This document shows, piece after piece, positions 1 through 6,021 of a stretch of 6,021 nt of DNA. Both the position numbers and the translations under genes were made by a program. Within the stretch, counting starts at the first letter, position 1; each line of letters starts with the position of its first letter. The notes under the pieces are model-generated. The model did no database searches. It was not told the DNA's origin and worked only from the letters and a program-made list of their open reading frames with translations. Source of the stretch: Desulfobacterales bacterium (GTDB lineage Bacteria > Desulfobacterota > Desulfobacteria > Desulfobacterales > JASFBJ01); the NCBI GenBank assembly GCA_030149585.1, contig JASFBJ010000225.1, positions 1 through 6,021 of the forward strand. The letters are read 5' to 3'.

Positions 1-1277
1 CAACCGGCCCGCTTCACGTGGGCCACGGTAGAGGCGCTGCCGTTGGTGACAGTATGGCCGCAATTTTAGCATTTTGCGGCTATGATGTGGAACGTGAATA
101 TTATATCAATGATTCCGGACGTCAGATTAATACCCTGGGACAATCTGTCTTTATACGCTATCAGCAACAGCTTGGAGTTCAGGTTGATTTTCCTGAAAAT
201 TGCTATCAGGGTGATTATATCAGCCAATACGCAGCCGATCTGATTAAAAAAAACGATAAATCGCTTTTAGACCTGGATGAAAAGTATGCTGTTGCATTAT
301 GCGCGAGTTTTGCTGCAAAAAATATTTTTGCCGATATCAAATCCGATTTGCTTGATTTTGGAGTAAAATTTGATCAATGGTTCAGCGAGCAATCCCTTTT
401 TGACAACAAAAAAGTCGATCAAAGTATTAAAGCATTTAAAGAGCAAAATATTATCTATGAAAAAGATGGGGCACTGTGGTTTAAGACTGAAAAATACGGG
501 GATGAAAAAGACCGGGTTGTTGTCCGTAAAAATGGCCTGAGCACCTATTTTGCTTCTGATATTGCTTACCACCAGGACAAATTCAGGCGGGGTTTTGAAC
601 AGGTTATTGATGTCTGGGGAGCTGACCATCATGGTTATATTCAAAGAATGAAAGCTGCTGTGGAAGGTTTTGGATACCATCCTGATCAGCTTGAAATAAT
701 TCTGGTTCAACTTGTAAATCTTTTACGCGCAGGTGAGCCCGTTGCCATGTCAACAAGGGCAGGGGAATTTGTGACATTAAAGGATGTGGTTAAGGAAGTT
801 GGTAAAGATGCAGCCCGATTTATTTTTTTAACCCGCAGTTATGACAGCCCACTTGATTTTGATCTGGACCTTGCCCAGAAAAAATCCAATGATAATCCAG
901 TTTATTATGTGCAGTATGTGCATGCCAGAATTTGCAGTATTATACGCAAAGATCAGGAGCAAACCCATAATGAGCGTGTTATCTTAGAACCTTTACAACT
1001 CAATCTGCTAAAAACTCCGGAAGAAATTAAATTGATTAAATCAATGGCCCGTTACCCTGAAGTTGTTGAAAACAGCGCCAAAAAGCTTGAACCCCACCGC
1101 ATAACATATTTTTTAATGGAACTGGCTGCCACCTTCCATGCCTATTATAATAAACACCGTGTATTAACTGAAAAGGCGCCTTTAACCGCTGCCCGACTCT
1201 ATTTGATATTAGCCGTTAAACAGATTATTAATAACGGCCTTGGTTTGCTGGGTGTTTCTGCTCCTGAAAAGATGTAA
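1..1277 (+). CDS. argS: Arginyl-tRNA synthetase (ArgRS), 5'-truncated by window edge
   Basis: Class I aminoacyl-tRNA synthetase that charges tRNA-Arg with arginine using ATP in the cytoplasm. The reading frame is open from the left edge (first whole codon at base 3) and begins with [11 protein letters not shown], the class I HIGH motif in its usual ArgRS form (HVGH at bases 15-26). The true start therefore lies upstream, and by comparison with the roughly 580-residue family about 120-130 N-terminal residues are missing; the GTG at base 18 lies inside the HIGH motif and is not a start. Further ArgRS marks are [12 protein letters not shown] (from base 615), the degenerate KMSKS region [11 protein letters not shown] (from base 747), and the [13 protein letters not shown] segment opening the helical DALR anticodon-binding domain, which runs to the C-terminus. 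Such a KMSKS variant is common in ArgRS and does not imply loss of activity. It is the first visible gene of the probable operon. Identification is secure. Confidence 0.97.
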   Translation, partial: TGPLHVGHGRGAAVGDSMAAILAFCGYDVEREYYINDSGRQINTLGQSVFIRYQQQLGVQVDFPENCYQGDYISQYAADLIKKNDKSLLDLDEKYAVALCASFAAKNIFADIKSDLLDFGVKFDQWFSEQSLFDNKKVDQSIKAFKEQNIIYEKDGALWFKTEKYGDEKDRVVVRKNGLSTYFASDIAYHQDKFRRGFEQVIDVWGADHHGYIQRMKAAVEGFGYHPDQLEIILVQLVNLLRAGEPVAMSTRAGEFVTLKDVVKEVGKDAARFIFLTRSYDSPLDFDLDLAQKKSNDNPVYYVQYVHARICSIIRKDQEQTHNERVILEPLQLNLLKTPEEIKLIKSMARYPEVVENSAKKLEPHRITYFLMELAATFHAYYNKHRVLTEKAPLTAARLYLILAVKQIINNGLGLLGVSAPEKM

Positions 1278-1285
1278 CGCCAAAA

Positions 1286-1333
1286 ATATAAGGATTGGAA
1301 AGATATAAGGCCTGGAAAGATATAAGGATTGTA
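1286..1333 (+). repeat. 17-base tandem repeat, about 2.8 copies, in the argS-SPOR gap
   Basis: Copy 1 (1286-1302) is ATATAAGGATTGGAAAG, copy 2 (1303-1319) is ATATAAGGCCTGGAAAG, differing at two positions, and copy 3 (1320-1333) is partial, matching copy 1 over ATATAAGGATTG. Each copy carries an AAGG core like a Shine-Dalgarno sequence; only the third is correctly spaced (7 bases) from the ATG at 1336. The repeat fills most of the 58-base gap. Its origin is probably local slippage or duplication; any regulatory role is speculative. Confidence 0.85.
1324..1328 (+). promoter_or_regulatory. Ribosome binding site of the SPOR-protein gene
   Basis: AAGGA lies 7 bases before the ATG at 1336, within the third copy of the 17-base repeat. 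It supports the ATG start. The two upstream repeat copies carry the same core too far away to serve this start. Confidence 0.7.
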
Positions 1334-1335
1334 TT

Positions 1336-1986
1336 ATGGCAAAAAAAAACAAACCATTTTATCAGTTGACCAGCAAGGGTATTCTGGCCTGGTCAGTTCT
1401 TATTATTTCTCTTTGCTCATGGATGTTTGTGCTGGGAATTCTGGTAGGCCGCGGGCTTGCGCCTGTCCATTTTGATGTTTCAAGCCTGCAAAAGGAACTG
1501 ACCGACTTAAAGGAAGCTGTTATGCAAAGTCAGGAAAAACAGCTTCATCAAAAAACCAGTATTTCCGAAATAGCTGATTCTTTGGAGTTTCATGAAAAAT
1601 TAAAAAGCAATAGTGCTGAAGCTAAAATCGAAGGTCCTCCGGCACCCAGGCAAAAACCCCCTTTGAAAAAAAAACACCTGGAAAAAAATAAGCCCAAAAT
1701 TTTGGCTCAACCTAAACAAAAGCCGGTAAAGCTTATAAAAAAACCAGGAGTCGGCAAGCGGCTGGCCATTCAGGTCGCCTCTGTTAAAGATGAAAAGGCT
1801 GCAGCAGCCATTGTAAAAAGATTAAAGGACCTTAACTATCCTGCATATACTATTAAAGCGGTTATTCCAGATAAGGGTACATGGTATCGAGTTAGAGTAG
1901 GTACTTTTAATAATATGGCAAAAGCCAGACAGACTCTTGAAAAACTGAAAAAAAATAAAACCAAAGGGTTTTTAATAACAAATTAA
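1336..1986 (+). CDS. Membrane-anchored SPOR-domain protein
   Basis: A 216-residue bitopic inner-membrane protein expected to bind peptidoglycan; SPOR domains recognise glycan strands lacking stem peptides, often at the division septum. In order: a short basic N-terminus (MAKKNK), one hydrophobic segment at about residues 16-37 ending in the LGILVGRG turn, a probable short coiled coil (about 47-70), a lysine/proline-rich linker (about 98-138) that would span the periplasm, and a C-terminal SPOR domain (about 142-214) with AIQVASVKDEKAA at its first strand and helix and GTWYRVRVGTF at the later strands. The short positive N-terminus before the membrane segment suggests the C-terminus is periplasmic. 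FtsN and DedD share this architecture, but similarity is not enough to assign either name, and neighbouring genes give no division context. Two runs of nine A (1341-1349, 1666-1674) are potential slippage sites. The class is secure; the exact role is unknown. Confidence 0.9.
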   Translation: MAKKNKPFYQLTSKGILAWSVLIISLCSWMFVLGILVGRGLAPVHFDVSSLQKELTDLKEAVMQSQEKQLHQKTSISEIADSLEFHEKLKSNSAEAKIEGPPAPRQKPPLKKKHLEKNKPKILAQPKQKPVKLIKKPGVGKRLAIQVASVKDEKAAAAIVKRLKDLNYPAYTIKAVIPDKGTWYRVRVGTFNNMAKARQTLEKLKKNKTKGFLITN

Positions 1987-2019
1987 ACAAATATAAATTA
2001 CCGGCAGGATAAAAAAGCA

Positions 2020-2304
2020 ATGAAAATAAGTAAAAATGAAGTGTTGCATGTCGCAAAACTGGCTCATCTCACTATTGATAAGGAAGATGTGGAAAAGTTA
2101 TCAAAACAGATCAGCTCAATTTTAGATTATGTGGATACGCTTAAGCAGGTTGACACTAATTGTGTCAAGCCAACCAGCCATGCCCTTTTATTAACCAACG
2201 CATTTAGGGAAGATACGCCCAAAGAGCATCTTGATCTGGAAAAAGCGCTTGCGAATGCGCCCAAAAAAGAGAAAGATGCGTTTATAGTGCCGAAAATCAT
2301 ATAA
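2020..2304 (+). CDS. gatC: Aspartyl/glutamyl-tRNA amidotransferase subunit C
   Basis: The small subunit of GatCAB, which converts Glu-tRNA-Gln and/or Asp-tRNA-Asn to the correctly amidated form in organisms lacking GlnRS and/or AsnRS. GatC wraps around GatA and GatB to stabilise the complex. The 94-residue length is typical. Family signatures are the N-terminal helix region VLHVAKLAHLTI, the helix KQISSILDYVDTLKQVDT, the central PTSHAL segment, FREDTP, and the C-terminal APKKEKDAFIVPKII, corresponding to the common APK...F.VPKII ending. AGGA at 2006-2009 lies 10 bases before the ATG, a slightly long but acceptable spacing. It lies 33 bases after the SPOR gene and 53 bases before gatA, the partner subunit, which supports the call. 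Confidence 0.96.
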   Translation: MKISKNEVLHVAKLAHLTIDKEDVEKLSKQISSILDYVDTLKQVDTNCVKPTSHALLLTNAFREDTPKEHLDLEKALANAPKKEKDAFIVPKII

Positions 2305-2316
2305 GGAACACAAATA

Positions 2317-2343
2317 TTGATCACACTAAAGAAGATAGATCAA
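2317..2343 (+). repeat. Short inverted repeat before gatA
   Basis: TTGATC (2317-2322) is complementary to GATCAA (2338-2343), with a 15-base loop between. The right arm overlaps by two bases the gatA Shine-Dalgarno sequence at 2342-2348, so a hairpin could in principle affect GatA translation. Six base pairs with a long loop is weak and could arise by chance; there is no U-run, so it is not an intrinsic terminator. Confidence 0.3.
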
Positions 2344-2348
2344 AGGAG
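2342..2348 (+). promoter_or_regulatory. Strong ribosome binding site of gatA
   Basis: AAAGGAG lies 9 bases before the ATG at 2358. It is the best Shine-Dalgarno match in the window and fixes the gatA start. Confidence 0.8.
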
Positions 2349-2357
2349 TAATATTTC

Positions 2358-3818
2358 ATGGACCTGCATGAGCTGACAATTTTAAAAGCCCTGGAACTCA
2401 TTCAAACCAGGGCTATCTCTTCAACGGAGTTAACAAAAGCCGTTATAGACAGAATTGACAAGGTGGAAAATAAGGTTAATGCCTATATTACCCTTGTGCC
2501 TGAAGAGGCCCTTATCTCTGCTGCTATGGCTGATCAAGAAATAAAGCAGGGAAATTTTTTGCCACTTGGCGGGATTCCTCTGGCAATTAAAGATCTTATC
2601 TGTACTGCTGGTTTAAAAACCACCTGTGGATCAAAAATTCTGGCTGATTTTATTCCCCCCTATGATGCTGGTTTAATCACAAAATTAAAACAGGCTGGAG
2701 CTGTTATTATTGGAAAGCTGAATATGGATGAATTTGCCATGGGTTCAACCAATGAGCATTCGGCCTTTAAAAATACCCATAATCCTTGGGATCTTTCCCG
2801 AATACCGGGCGGGTCCAGCGGTGGTTCGGCAGCGGCAGTGGCTGCTGATATGTGCTTAGGCGCCTTTGGTTCTGATACCGGCGGCTCAATTCGCCAGCCG
2901 GCTTCTCATTGCGGAGTGGTTGGTATGAAACCAACCTATGGACGAATTTCCCGTTTTGGCCTGGTAGCCTTTGCATCTTCTCTGGATCAGATTGGCCCTT
3001 TGGCAAAATCTGTTGGAGATTGCGCTCTTTTATTAAAAACAGCCAGTGGATATGACCCAAGGGATTCAACCTCTGTTAATAAATCTGTGCCTGATTATAG
3101 CGATTTAAAGGCCAATGGATTAAAAAATTTGAAAATTGGAATCCCAAAGGAATTTTTAGCTGTCAAAGGAATTGACGCAGATGTTTTAAGGGTTATAAAC
3201 TCCACTATTGAAACCTTTAAAGCACTGGGCGCTGAAATTATTGATATTTCTTTGCCTCATACCAAATATTCGGTTGCGGTTTATTATGTAATCGCACCAG
3301 CTGAGGCCAGCTCCAACCTGGCCCGCTATGATGGCGTAAAATATGGATTTCGTTCAGATGAGGCTGAAAATCTCGATCAGATGTATAGCAAAACCCGATC
3401 CAAAGGGTTTGGAACTGAGGTTCAGCGCCGAATTATTTTAGGCACCTACGCTCTTTCTTCCGGCTATTATGATGCATATTATAAAAAAGCTTCTCAAGTG
3501 AGAACCCTTATTATTAAAGATTATAAACAGGCATTTAACCTTTGTGATCTTATTTTAACCCCTGTTACGCCAACTCCGGCATTTAAAATCGGTGAAAAGA
3601 TTGAAGACCCTCTCCAGCTATATTTATCTGATATTTTTACTATTTCTGCCAATTTAGCCGGAATTCCAGGCATTTGCGTCCCTGCTGGATTCTCAGACAA
3701 AGGCTTGCCGATCGGTATGCAGCTTCTTGGCAGCCATTTTCAGGAAGACTTACTTTTAAACGCAGCCTATAATTTTGAACAGGCCACTGATTTTCACAGA
3801 AAAAAACCAGACCTCTAA
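2358..3818 (+). CDS. gatA: Aspartyl/glutamyl-tRNA amidotransferase subunit A (glutaminase)
   Basis: The amidase subunit of GatCAB: it hydrolyses glutamine and releases ammonia that is channelled to GatB for amidation of mischarged Glu-tRNA-Gln or Asp-tRNA-Asn. Its 486 residues match the usual length of about 480-490. The amidase-signature Ser-cisSer-Lys triad is intact: Lys78 in PLAIKDL, Ser153 in the [12 protein letters not shown] block (residues 151-162), and Ser177 in [12 protein letters not shown]. These are each one residue below the Staphylococcus aureus GatA numbering (79, 154, 178) as I recall it. The amidase block continues through [17 protein letters not shown], and the C-terminal part has [17 protein letters not shown], as expected for GatA. 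The start is set by a strong ribosome binding site at 2342-2348. It follows gatC, but gatB is not next to it. It could only otherwise be a generic amidase, which the gatC linkage and GatA-type C-terminus argue against. Confidence 0.97.
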   Translation: MDLHELTILKALELIQTRAISSTELTKAVIDRIDKVENKVNAYITLVPEEALISAAMADQEIKQGNFLPLGGIPLAIKDLICTAGLKTTCGSKILADFIPPYDAGLITKLKQAGAVIIGKLNMDEFAMGSTNEHSAFKNTHNPWDLSRIPGGSSGGSAAAVAADMCLGAFGSDTGGSIRQPASHCGVVGMKPTYGRISRFGLVAFASSLDQIGPLAKSVGDCALLLKTASGYDPRDSTSVNKSVPDYSDLKANGLKNLKIGIPKEFLAVKGIDADVLRVINSTIETFKALGAEIIDISLPHTKYSVAVYYVIAPAEASSNLARYDGVKYGFRSDEAENLDQMYSKTRSKGFGTEVQRRIILGTYALSSGYYDAYYKKASQVRTLIIKDYKQAFNLCDLILTPVTPTPAFKIGEKIEDPLQLYLSDIFTISANLAGIPGICVPAGFSDKGLPIGMQLLGSHFQEDLLLNAAYNFEQATDFHRKKPDL

Positions 3819-3826
3819 ATTTGCAT

Positions 3827-3833
3827 AAAAGGA
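3827..3833 (+). promoter_or_regulatory. Ribosome binding site that decides the small-ORF start
   Basis: AAAAGGA lies 8 bases before the ATG at 3842. It falls downstream of the in-frame TTG at 3821, so it favours the ATG (63 residues) over the TTG (70 residues), which has no Shine-Dalgarno match of its own at a suitable distance. Confidence 0.7.
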
Positions 3834-3841
3834 TTACCAAG

Positions 3842-4033
3842 ATGAGCATTTATCCCAAAGGAGAACATCTTCGCAAGGCAGTCAAATGGATCGCTGAAAA
3901 ACGTCAGGATAATACCCTGGCCCAAAATAAAAAAGACGATAAAAAATTAATTGAAGAGGCTTGTGTCATGTTTAACCTTTCCCCTAAAGAGGCAAGGTTC
4001 CTGGTAGAGTATTCGCCGGATAAGGGAAAATAA
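3842..4033 (+). CDS. Small hypothetical protein upstream of mutL (63 residues)
   Basis: I do not recognise a named family. The 63-residue product is highly charged, with many Lys, Glu and Asp and no hydrophobic stretch long enough for a membrane segment or signal peptide, so it is probably cytoplasmic. It reads as two likely helical parts, about residues 6-20 (KGEHLRKAVKWIAEKR) and 33-54 (KDDKKLIEEACVMFNLSPKEARFLV), joined by a polar stretch; the NLSPKEARFL turn looks like a helix-turn-helix-type packing point but I cannot assign a fold. It has its own ribosome binding site (3827-3833), begins 23 bases after gatA, and its TAA is followed directly by the mutL ATG. That tight packing and good translation signals argue it is a real gene. 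I have an impression that similar small ORFs occur in this position in other Desulfobacterota, but this is unverified. A DNA-repair role is not shown. Confidence 0.75.
   Translation: MSIYPKGEHLRKAVKWIAEKRQDNTLAQNKKDDKKLIEEACVMFNLSPKEARFLVEYSPDKGK
4022..4027 (+). promoter_or_regulatory. Ribosome binding site of mutL inside the preceding gene
   Basis: AAGGGA lies 6 bases before the mutL ATG at 4034 and within the last codons of the small ORF. Together with the TAAATG junction this predicts translational coupling of the two genes. Confidence 0.7.
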
Positions 4034-5893
4034 ATGGCTGGAATAACCATTCTGCCTGAAATTTTATCAAATAAAATTGCTGCTGGTGAAGTAGTTGAAA
4101 GACCTGCTTCAGTTGTTAAAGAGTTGATCGAAAATTCACTGGATGCAGGGAGCACCAGGATTATAATTGAAGTCGTAAATGGTGGCCGATCATTGATAAG
4201 GGTTTCTGATAATGGATGTGGAATGCCGGCTGACGAGGCTTTACTGGCTATTGAACGTTATGCTACAAGTAAAATTAAAGCTGACCCTGATCTTTTTTCA
4301 ATCAAGACATTAGGTTTCAGAGGAGAGGCCCTGCCAAGTATCGCCTCAATATCAAAATTTACCTTAATCACCAGAGAGCCTTTACAGGATGAGGCAACCC
4401 GAATCAGAATAGAAGGTGGAAGGGTAAAAGATGTTTTAGCAGTTGGAGCGCCTGCTGGAACCATGATTTCTGTTGAGCGCCTTTTTTTTAATACCCCTGC
4501 CAGACGCAAATTTTTAAAATCAACACCAACTGAGATGGGACATATTGTTGATATAATTATTAAGCTTGCTATCGGCAACCCCCAGGTTCATTTTAAATTA
4601 ACTCATAATCAAAAAATCGTCAAAAATTTTCTACAGACTTTATATCCTTTGGAGCGTATCCAGGATCTCTTTGGTCAGATAAGCAAAAAGAATCTCTACC
4701 CTCTTGAAATAACGGATTCATATCTTAAAATCTCCGGCTGGATTGCAGCGCCCAGGATATCACGCAGTACCGGCAGGGGAATTTATCTCTATGTTAATGG
4801 CCGGTATGTTCAGGATCGAGTTATGCGGCATGCTCTTATGGCAGGAATTGGCGGCCGGCTGCTCAAAGGGCGTTATCCTCTGGCCGTAGTTTTTGTTGAT
4901 ATTGCCTTTGATCAGGTGGATGTTAATGTTCATCCAACCAAAAACGAGGTTCGCTTCAGCCATCCTAAAAGAGTACATGAAGCAGTATTAAAAGCAGTTA
5001 GTCAAGCACTTAAAATTTATGAAGCAGAATATCTAAGTCATTATGATGACAGACCACAAGATTCTAATATTATTTCAGATTTGATTGATAAATTTAGTTT
5101 TTCCAACACAGAGCAAATAGATTCTGAAAAATATTCAACTGAAAATGGAAAGATAAAACCCACCCAAAACAAAGTTGAGGTATCACCAGCTGAGTCTAAA
5201 CAAACTGAGCCTGAAATAAAACCAAAATTAAAGGATATTTCCATTGACCTGAAAACAAATGAAACCCAAAAAGAAGCTTTTCAAGAAAATTTTTGGAAGA
5301 AAAAAGGATTTCAGGATTTACAGGTTATCGGACAATTTCACAATAGCTATATAATTTGTGAAGATCGCGGTAGCGGTCTGATTTTAATAGACCAGCACGC
5401 GGCCCATGAACGAATTCTTTTTGAACAGCTTAAAAAAACTACGCCAGGCAACAGGCAGGCCTCTCAAAAGCTGATATTGCCGGAGACTATTGAGCTTGGC
5501 TTTCGTGAAGCCCTCGCCCTTAAAAAGATATTGGCTGAATTAAATGAAATGGGTCTTGAAATTGAGCATTTCGGTGGTCAGACCTTTGTTTTAAAGGCTT
5601 TTCCTGCCCTTTTATGCGATAAAGATCTTGGTCAGGCTGTTAAAGAGATTGCTGAAAGAATTGTTGAGGTGGGGTTTGATTCAGGCCTGTCACGGATTAT
5701 TGATGAAACCATTATGCTCATGGCCTGTCACAGCGCCATCCGCGCCAATCAGTCTCTCTCTTTAGAACAGATATCTGAATTACTGAGCCGGCTTGATCTA
5801 TGTGATAATCCATCTCATTGTCCCCATGGGCGTCCGACCTGGATCAGATGGTCACTAAGACAAATCGAAAAAGCTTTTCAGCGCATAAAATAG
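4034..5893 (+). CDS. mutL: DNA mismatch repair protein MutL with endonuclease motifs
   Basis: A GHKL-ATPase that links MutS mismatch recognition to strand incision and excision. The 619-residue protein is full length. N-terminal ATPase: NKIAAGEVVERPASVVKEL (from residue 13) with catalytic Glu30 and Mg-binding Asn34, DNGCGM with Asp59, TSK (78-80), GFRGEAL (94-100), NTPARRKF (153-160), and HPTKNEVRF with Lys303. A polar, probably disordered linker spans about 335-425. The C-terminal dimerisation domain holds the nuclease motifs DQHAAHERILFE (453-464, the full DQHA-X2-E-X4-E form), ACHSAIRA (564-571) and CPHGRP (596-601), so it should nick DNA itself, as in Bacillus subtilis, unlike Escherichia coli MutL, which relies on MutH. 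QKLILP (478-483) matches the position and form of the beta-clamp-binding motif. The start gives the conserved family N-terminus and has a ribosome binding site. The ATG abuts the preceding stop. An eight-T run lies at 4482-4489. Confidence 0.98.
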   Translation: MAGITILPEILSNKIAAGEVVERPASVVKELIENSLDAGSTRIIIEVVNGGRSLIRVSDNGCGMPADEALLAIERYATSKIKADPDLFSIKTLGFRGEALPSIASISKFTLITREPLQDEATRIRIEGGRVKDVLAVGAPAGTMISVERLFFNTPARRKFLKSTPTEMGHIVDIIIKLAIGNPQVHFKLTHNQKIVKNFLQTLYPLERIQDLFGQISKKNLYPLEITDSYLKISGWIAAPRISRSTGRGIYLYVNGRYVQDRVMRHALMAGIGGRLLKGRYPLAVVFVDIAFDQVDVNVHPTKNEVRFSHPKRVHEAVLKAVSQALKIYEAEYLSHYDDRPQDSNIISDLIDKFSFSNTEQIDSEKYSTENGKIKPTQNKVEVSPAESKQTEPEIKPKLKDISIDLKTNETQKEAFQENFWKKKGFQDLQVIGQFHNSYIICEDRGSGLILIDQHAAHERILFEQLKKTTPGNRQASQKLILPETIELGFREALALKKILAELNEMGLEIEHFGGQTFVLKAFPALLCDKDLGQAVKEIAERIVEVGFDSGLSRIIDETIMLMACHSAIRANQSLSLEQISELLSRLDLCDNPSHCPHGRPTWIRWSLRQIEKAFQRIK

Positions 5894-5925
5894 TTGCTAT
5901 GTCCTGGGTGATCGAAAATTATCCT

Positions 5926-5950
5926 GGAAAAAATTTCATTATTTTTATCC
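5926..5950. terminator. Possible weak bidirectional terminator hairpin
   Basis: Between the convergent gene ends, GGAAAAAAT (5926-5934) can pair with ATTTTTATCC (5941-5950), with one bulged base and a six-base loop. The A- and T-rich arms would give a U-rich stretch on either strand, but the stem is mostly A-T and would be unstable. It is the best candidate in the 78-base gap; nothing GC-rich is present, so termination may be Rho-dependent instead. Confidence 0.3.
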
Positions 5951-5971
5951 GAATCATAAATCAGACGATGT

Positions 5972-6021
5972 TTATTTTCCCTGGAACTGCGGTGTTCGTT
6001 TTTCGAGAAAAGCCTTAAATC
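5972..6021 (-). CDS. C-terminal end of a probable crotonase-family enzyme (enoyl-CoA hydratase/isomerase)
   Basis: Read on the - strand from the right edge, the frame gives FKAFLEKRTPQFQGK followed by TAA (stop at 5972-5974). The pattern AFLEKR.P.F.GK immediately before the stop is the familiar C-terminus of enoyl-CoA hydratases and related crotonase-fold enzymes, which act on acyl-CoA thioesters, for example in beta-oxidation or aromatic degradation. Only 15 codons are visible, so the substrate and the exact enzyme cannot be told. The gene converges on mutL with 78 bases between stops, which would mark the end of the + strand operon. The call rests on one short motif recognised from memory; a chance frame is possible but the motif at the exact stop makes it less likely. 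Confidence 0.55.
   Translation of the reverse strand, partial: FKAFLEKRTPQFQGK

Noticed and set aside
297..710. A 137-codon - strand open frame inside argS
   Set aside because: It lies wholly within the strongly conserved argS coding sequence, has no recognisable motif, and would be antisense to it.
747..773. Apparent loss of the KMSKS motif in ArgRS
   Set aside because: Many ArgRS enzymes, including that of Escherichia coli, have a degenerate motif at this place; the rest of the protein is intact.
1278..1335. Internal promoter built from the TATAAG boxes in the 17-base repeat
   Set aside because: TTGGAA boxes are either much too close to the next TATAAG or about 20 bases away, so no -35/-10 pair has normal spacing.
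2767..3069. A 100-codon - strand open frame inside gatA
   Set aside because: It is antisense to the catalytic amidase-signature block of gatA; its sequence is a by-product of that codon pattern.
3821..3841. Alternative TTG start adding seven residues to the small ORF
   Set aside because: The ribosome binding site at 3827-3833 lies inside this extension and is well placed for the ATG at 3842; the TTG has no such site.
5818..6018. A 66-codon + strand open frame overlapping the end of mutL
   Set aside because: Its first third is mutL sequence in another frame, the ATG at 5899 has no good ribosome binding site, the product resembles nothing I know, and it would run across the probable crotonase end on the - strand.
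5895..6020. A + strand frame open from 5889 to the right edge, with a protein-like composition
   Set aside because: It has no ATG, GTG or TTG start in frame after the upstream stop at 5886-5888, and it opposes the better-supported - strand reading.

Overview
The window (about 40% GC by eye) is a compact stretch of bacterial housekeeping genes. Five + strand genes run head to tail, followed by what looks like the tail of a convergent gene on the - strand. In order: the 3' part of argS (arginyl-tRNA synthetase), a membrane-anchored SPOR-domain protein, gatC and gatA (two subunits of the aspartyl/glutamyl-tRNA amidotransferase), a 63-residue protein I do not recognise, and mutL (DNA mismatch repair). 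The last 50 bases, read on the - strand, resemble the C-terminus of a crotonase-family enzyme (enoyl-CoA hydratase/isomerase).

The likely host is a member of the Desulfobacterota (former Deltaproteobacteria, for example a Desulfobacterales sulfate reducer). This is inferred from the gene order argS - SPOR protein - gatC - gatA - small ORF - mutL, the sequence around the SPOR protein's membrane anchor (FVLGILVGRGLAPV), and a MutL that carries the endonuclease motifs. It is a judgement from memory, not a database match.

Layout: 1-1277 argS, cut at the left edge. 1278-1335 a 58-base gap with a 17-base tandem repeat. 1336-1986 SPOR protein. 2020-2304 gatC. 2358-3818 gatA. 3842-4033 small ORF. 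4034-5893 mutL, whose ATG directly follows the small ORF's stop. 5894-5971 a convergent intergenic region with one weak AT-rich hairpin. 5972-6021 crotonase-like C-terminus on the - strand. The + strand gaps are 58, 33, 53, 23 and 0 bases, with no convincing internal terminator, so the five genes are probably one transcript. ArgRS and GatCA both serve aminoacyl-tRNA supply; the SPOR protein (cell envelope) and MutL (DNA repair) are functionally separate passengers. gatB, needed for a working GatCAB enzyme, is not in the window.

I see no mobile element, CRISPR array, tRNA, rRNA or defence system, and no evidence of a new multi-gene system. The points most worth following up are the unrecognised small protein fused to mutL by a zero-base junction, the 17-base repeat that triplicates a ribosome-binding-site-like sequence, and homopolymer runs in mutL and the SPOR gene.
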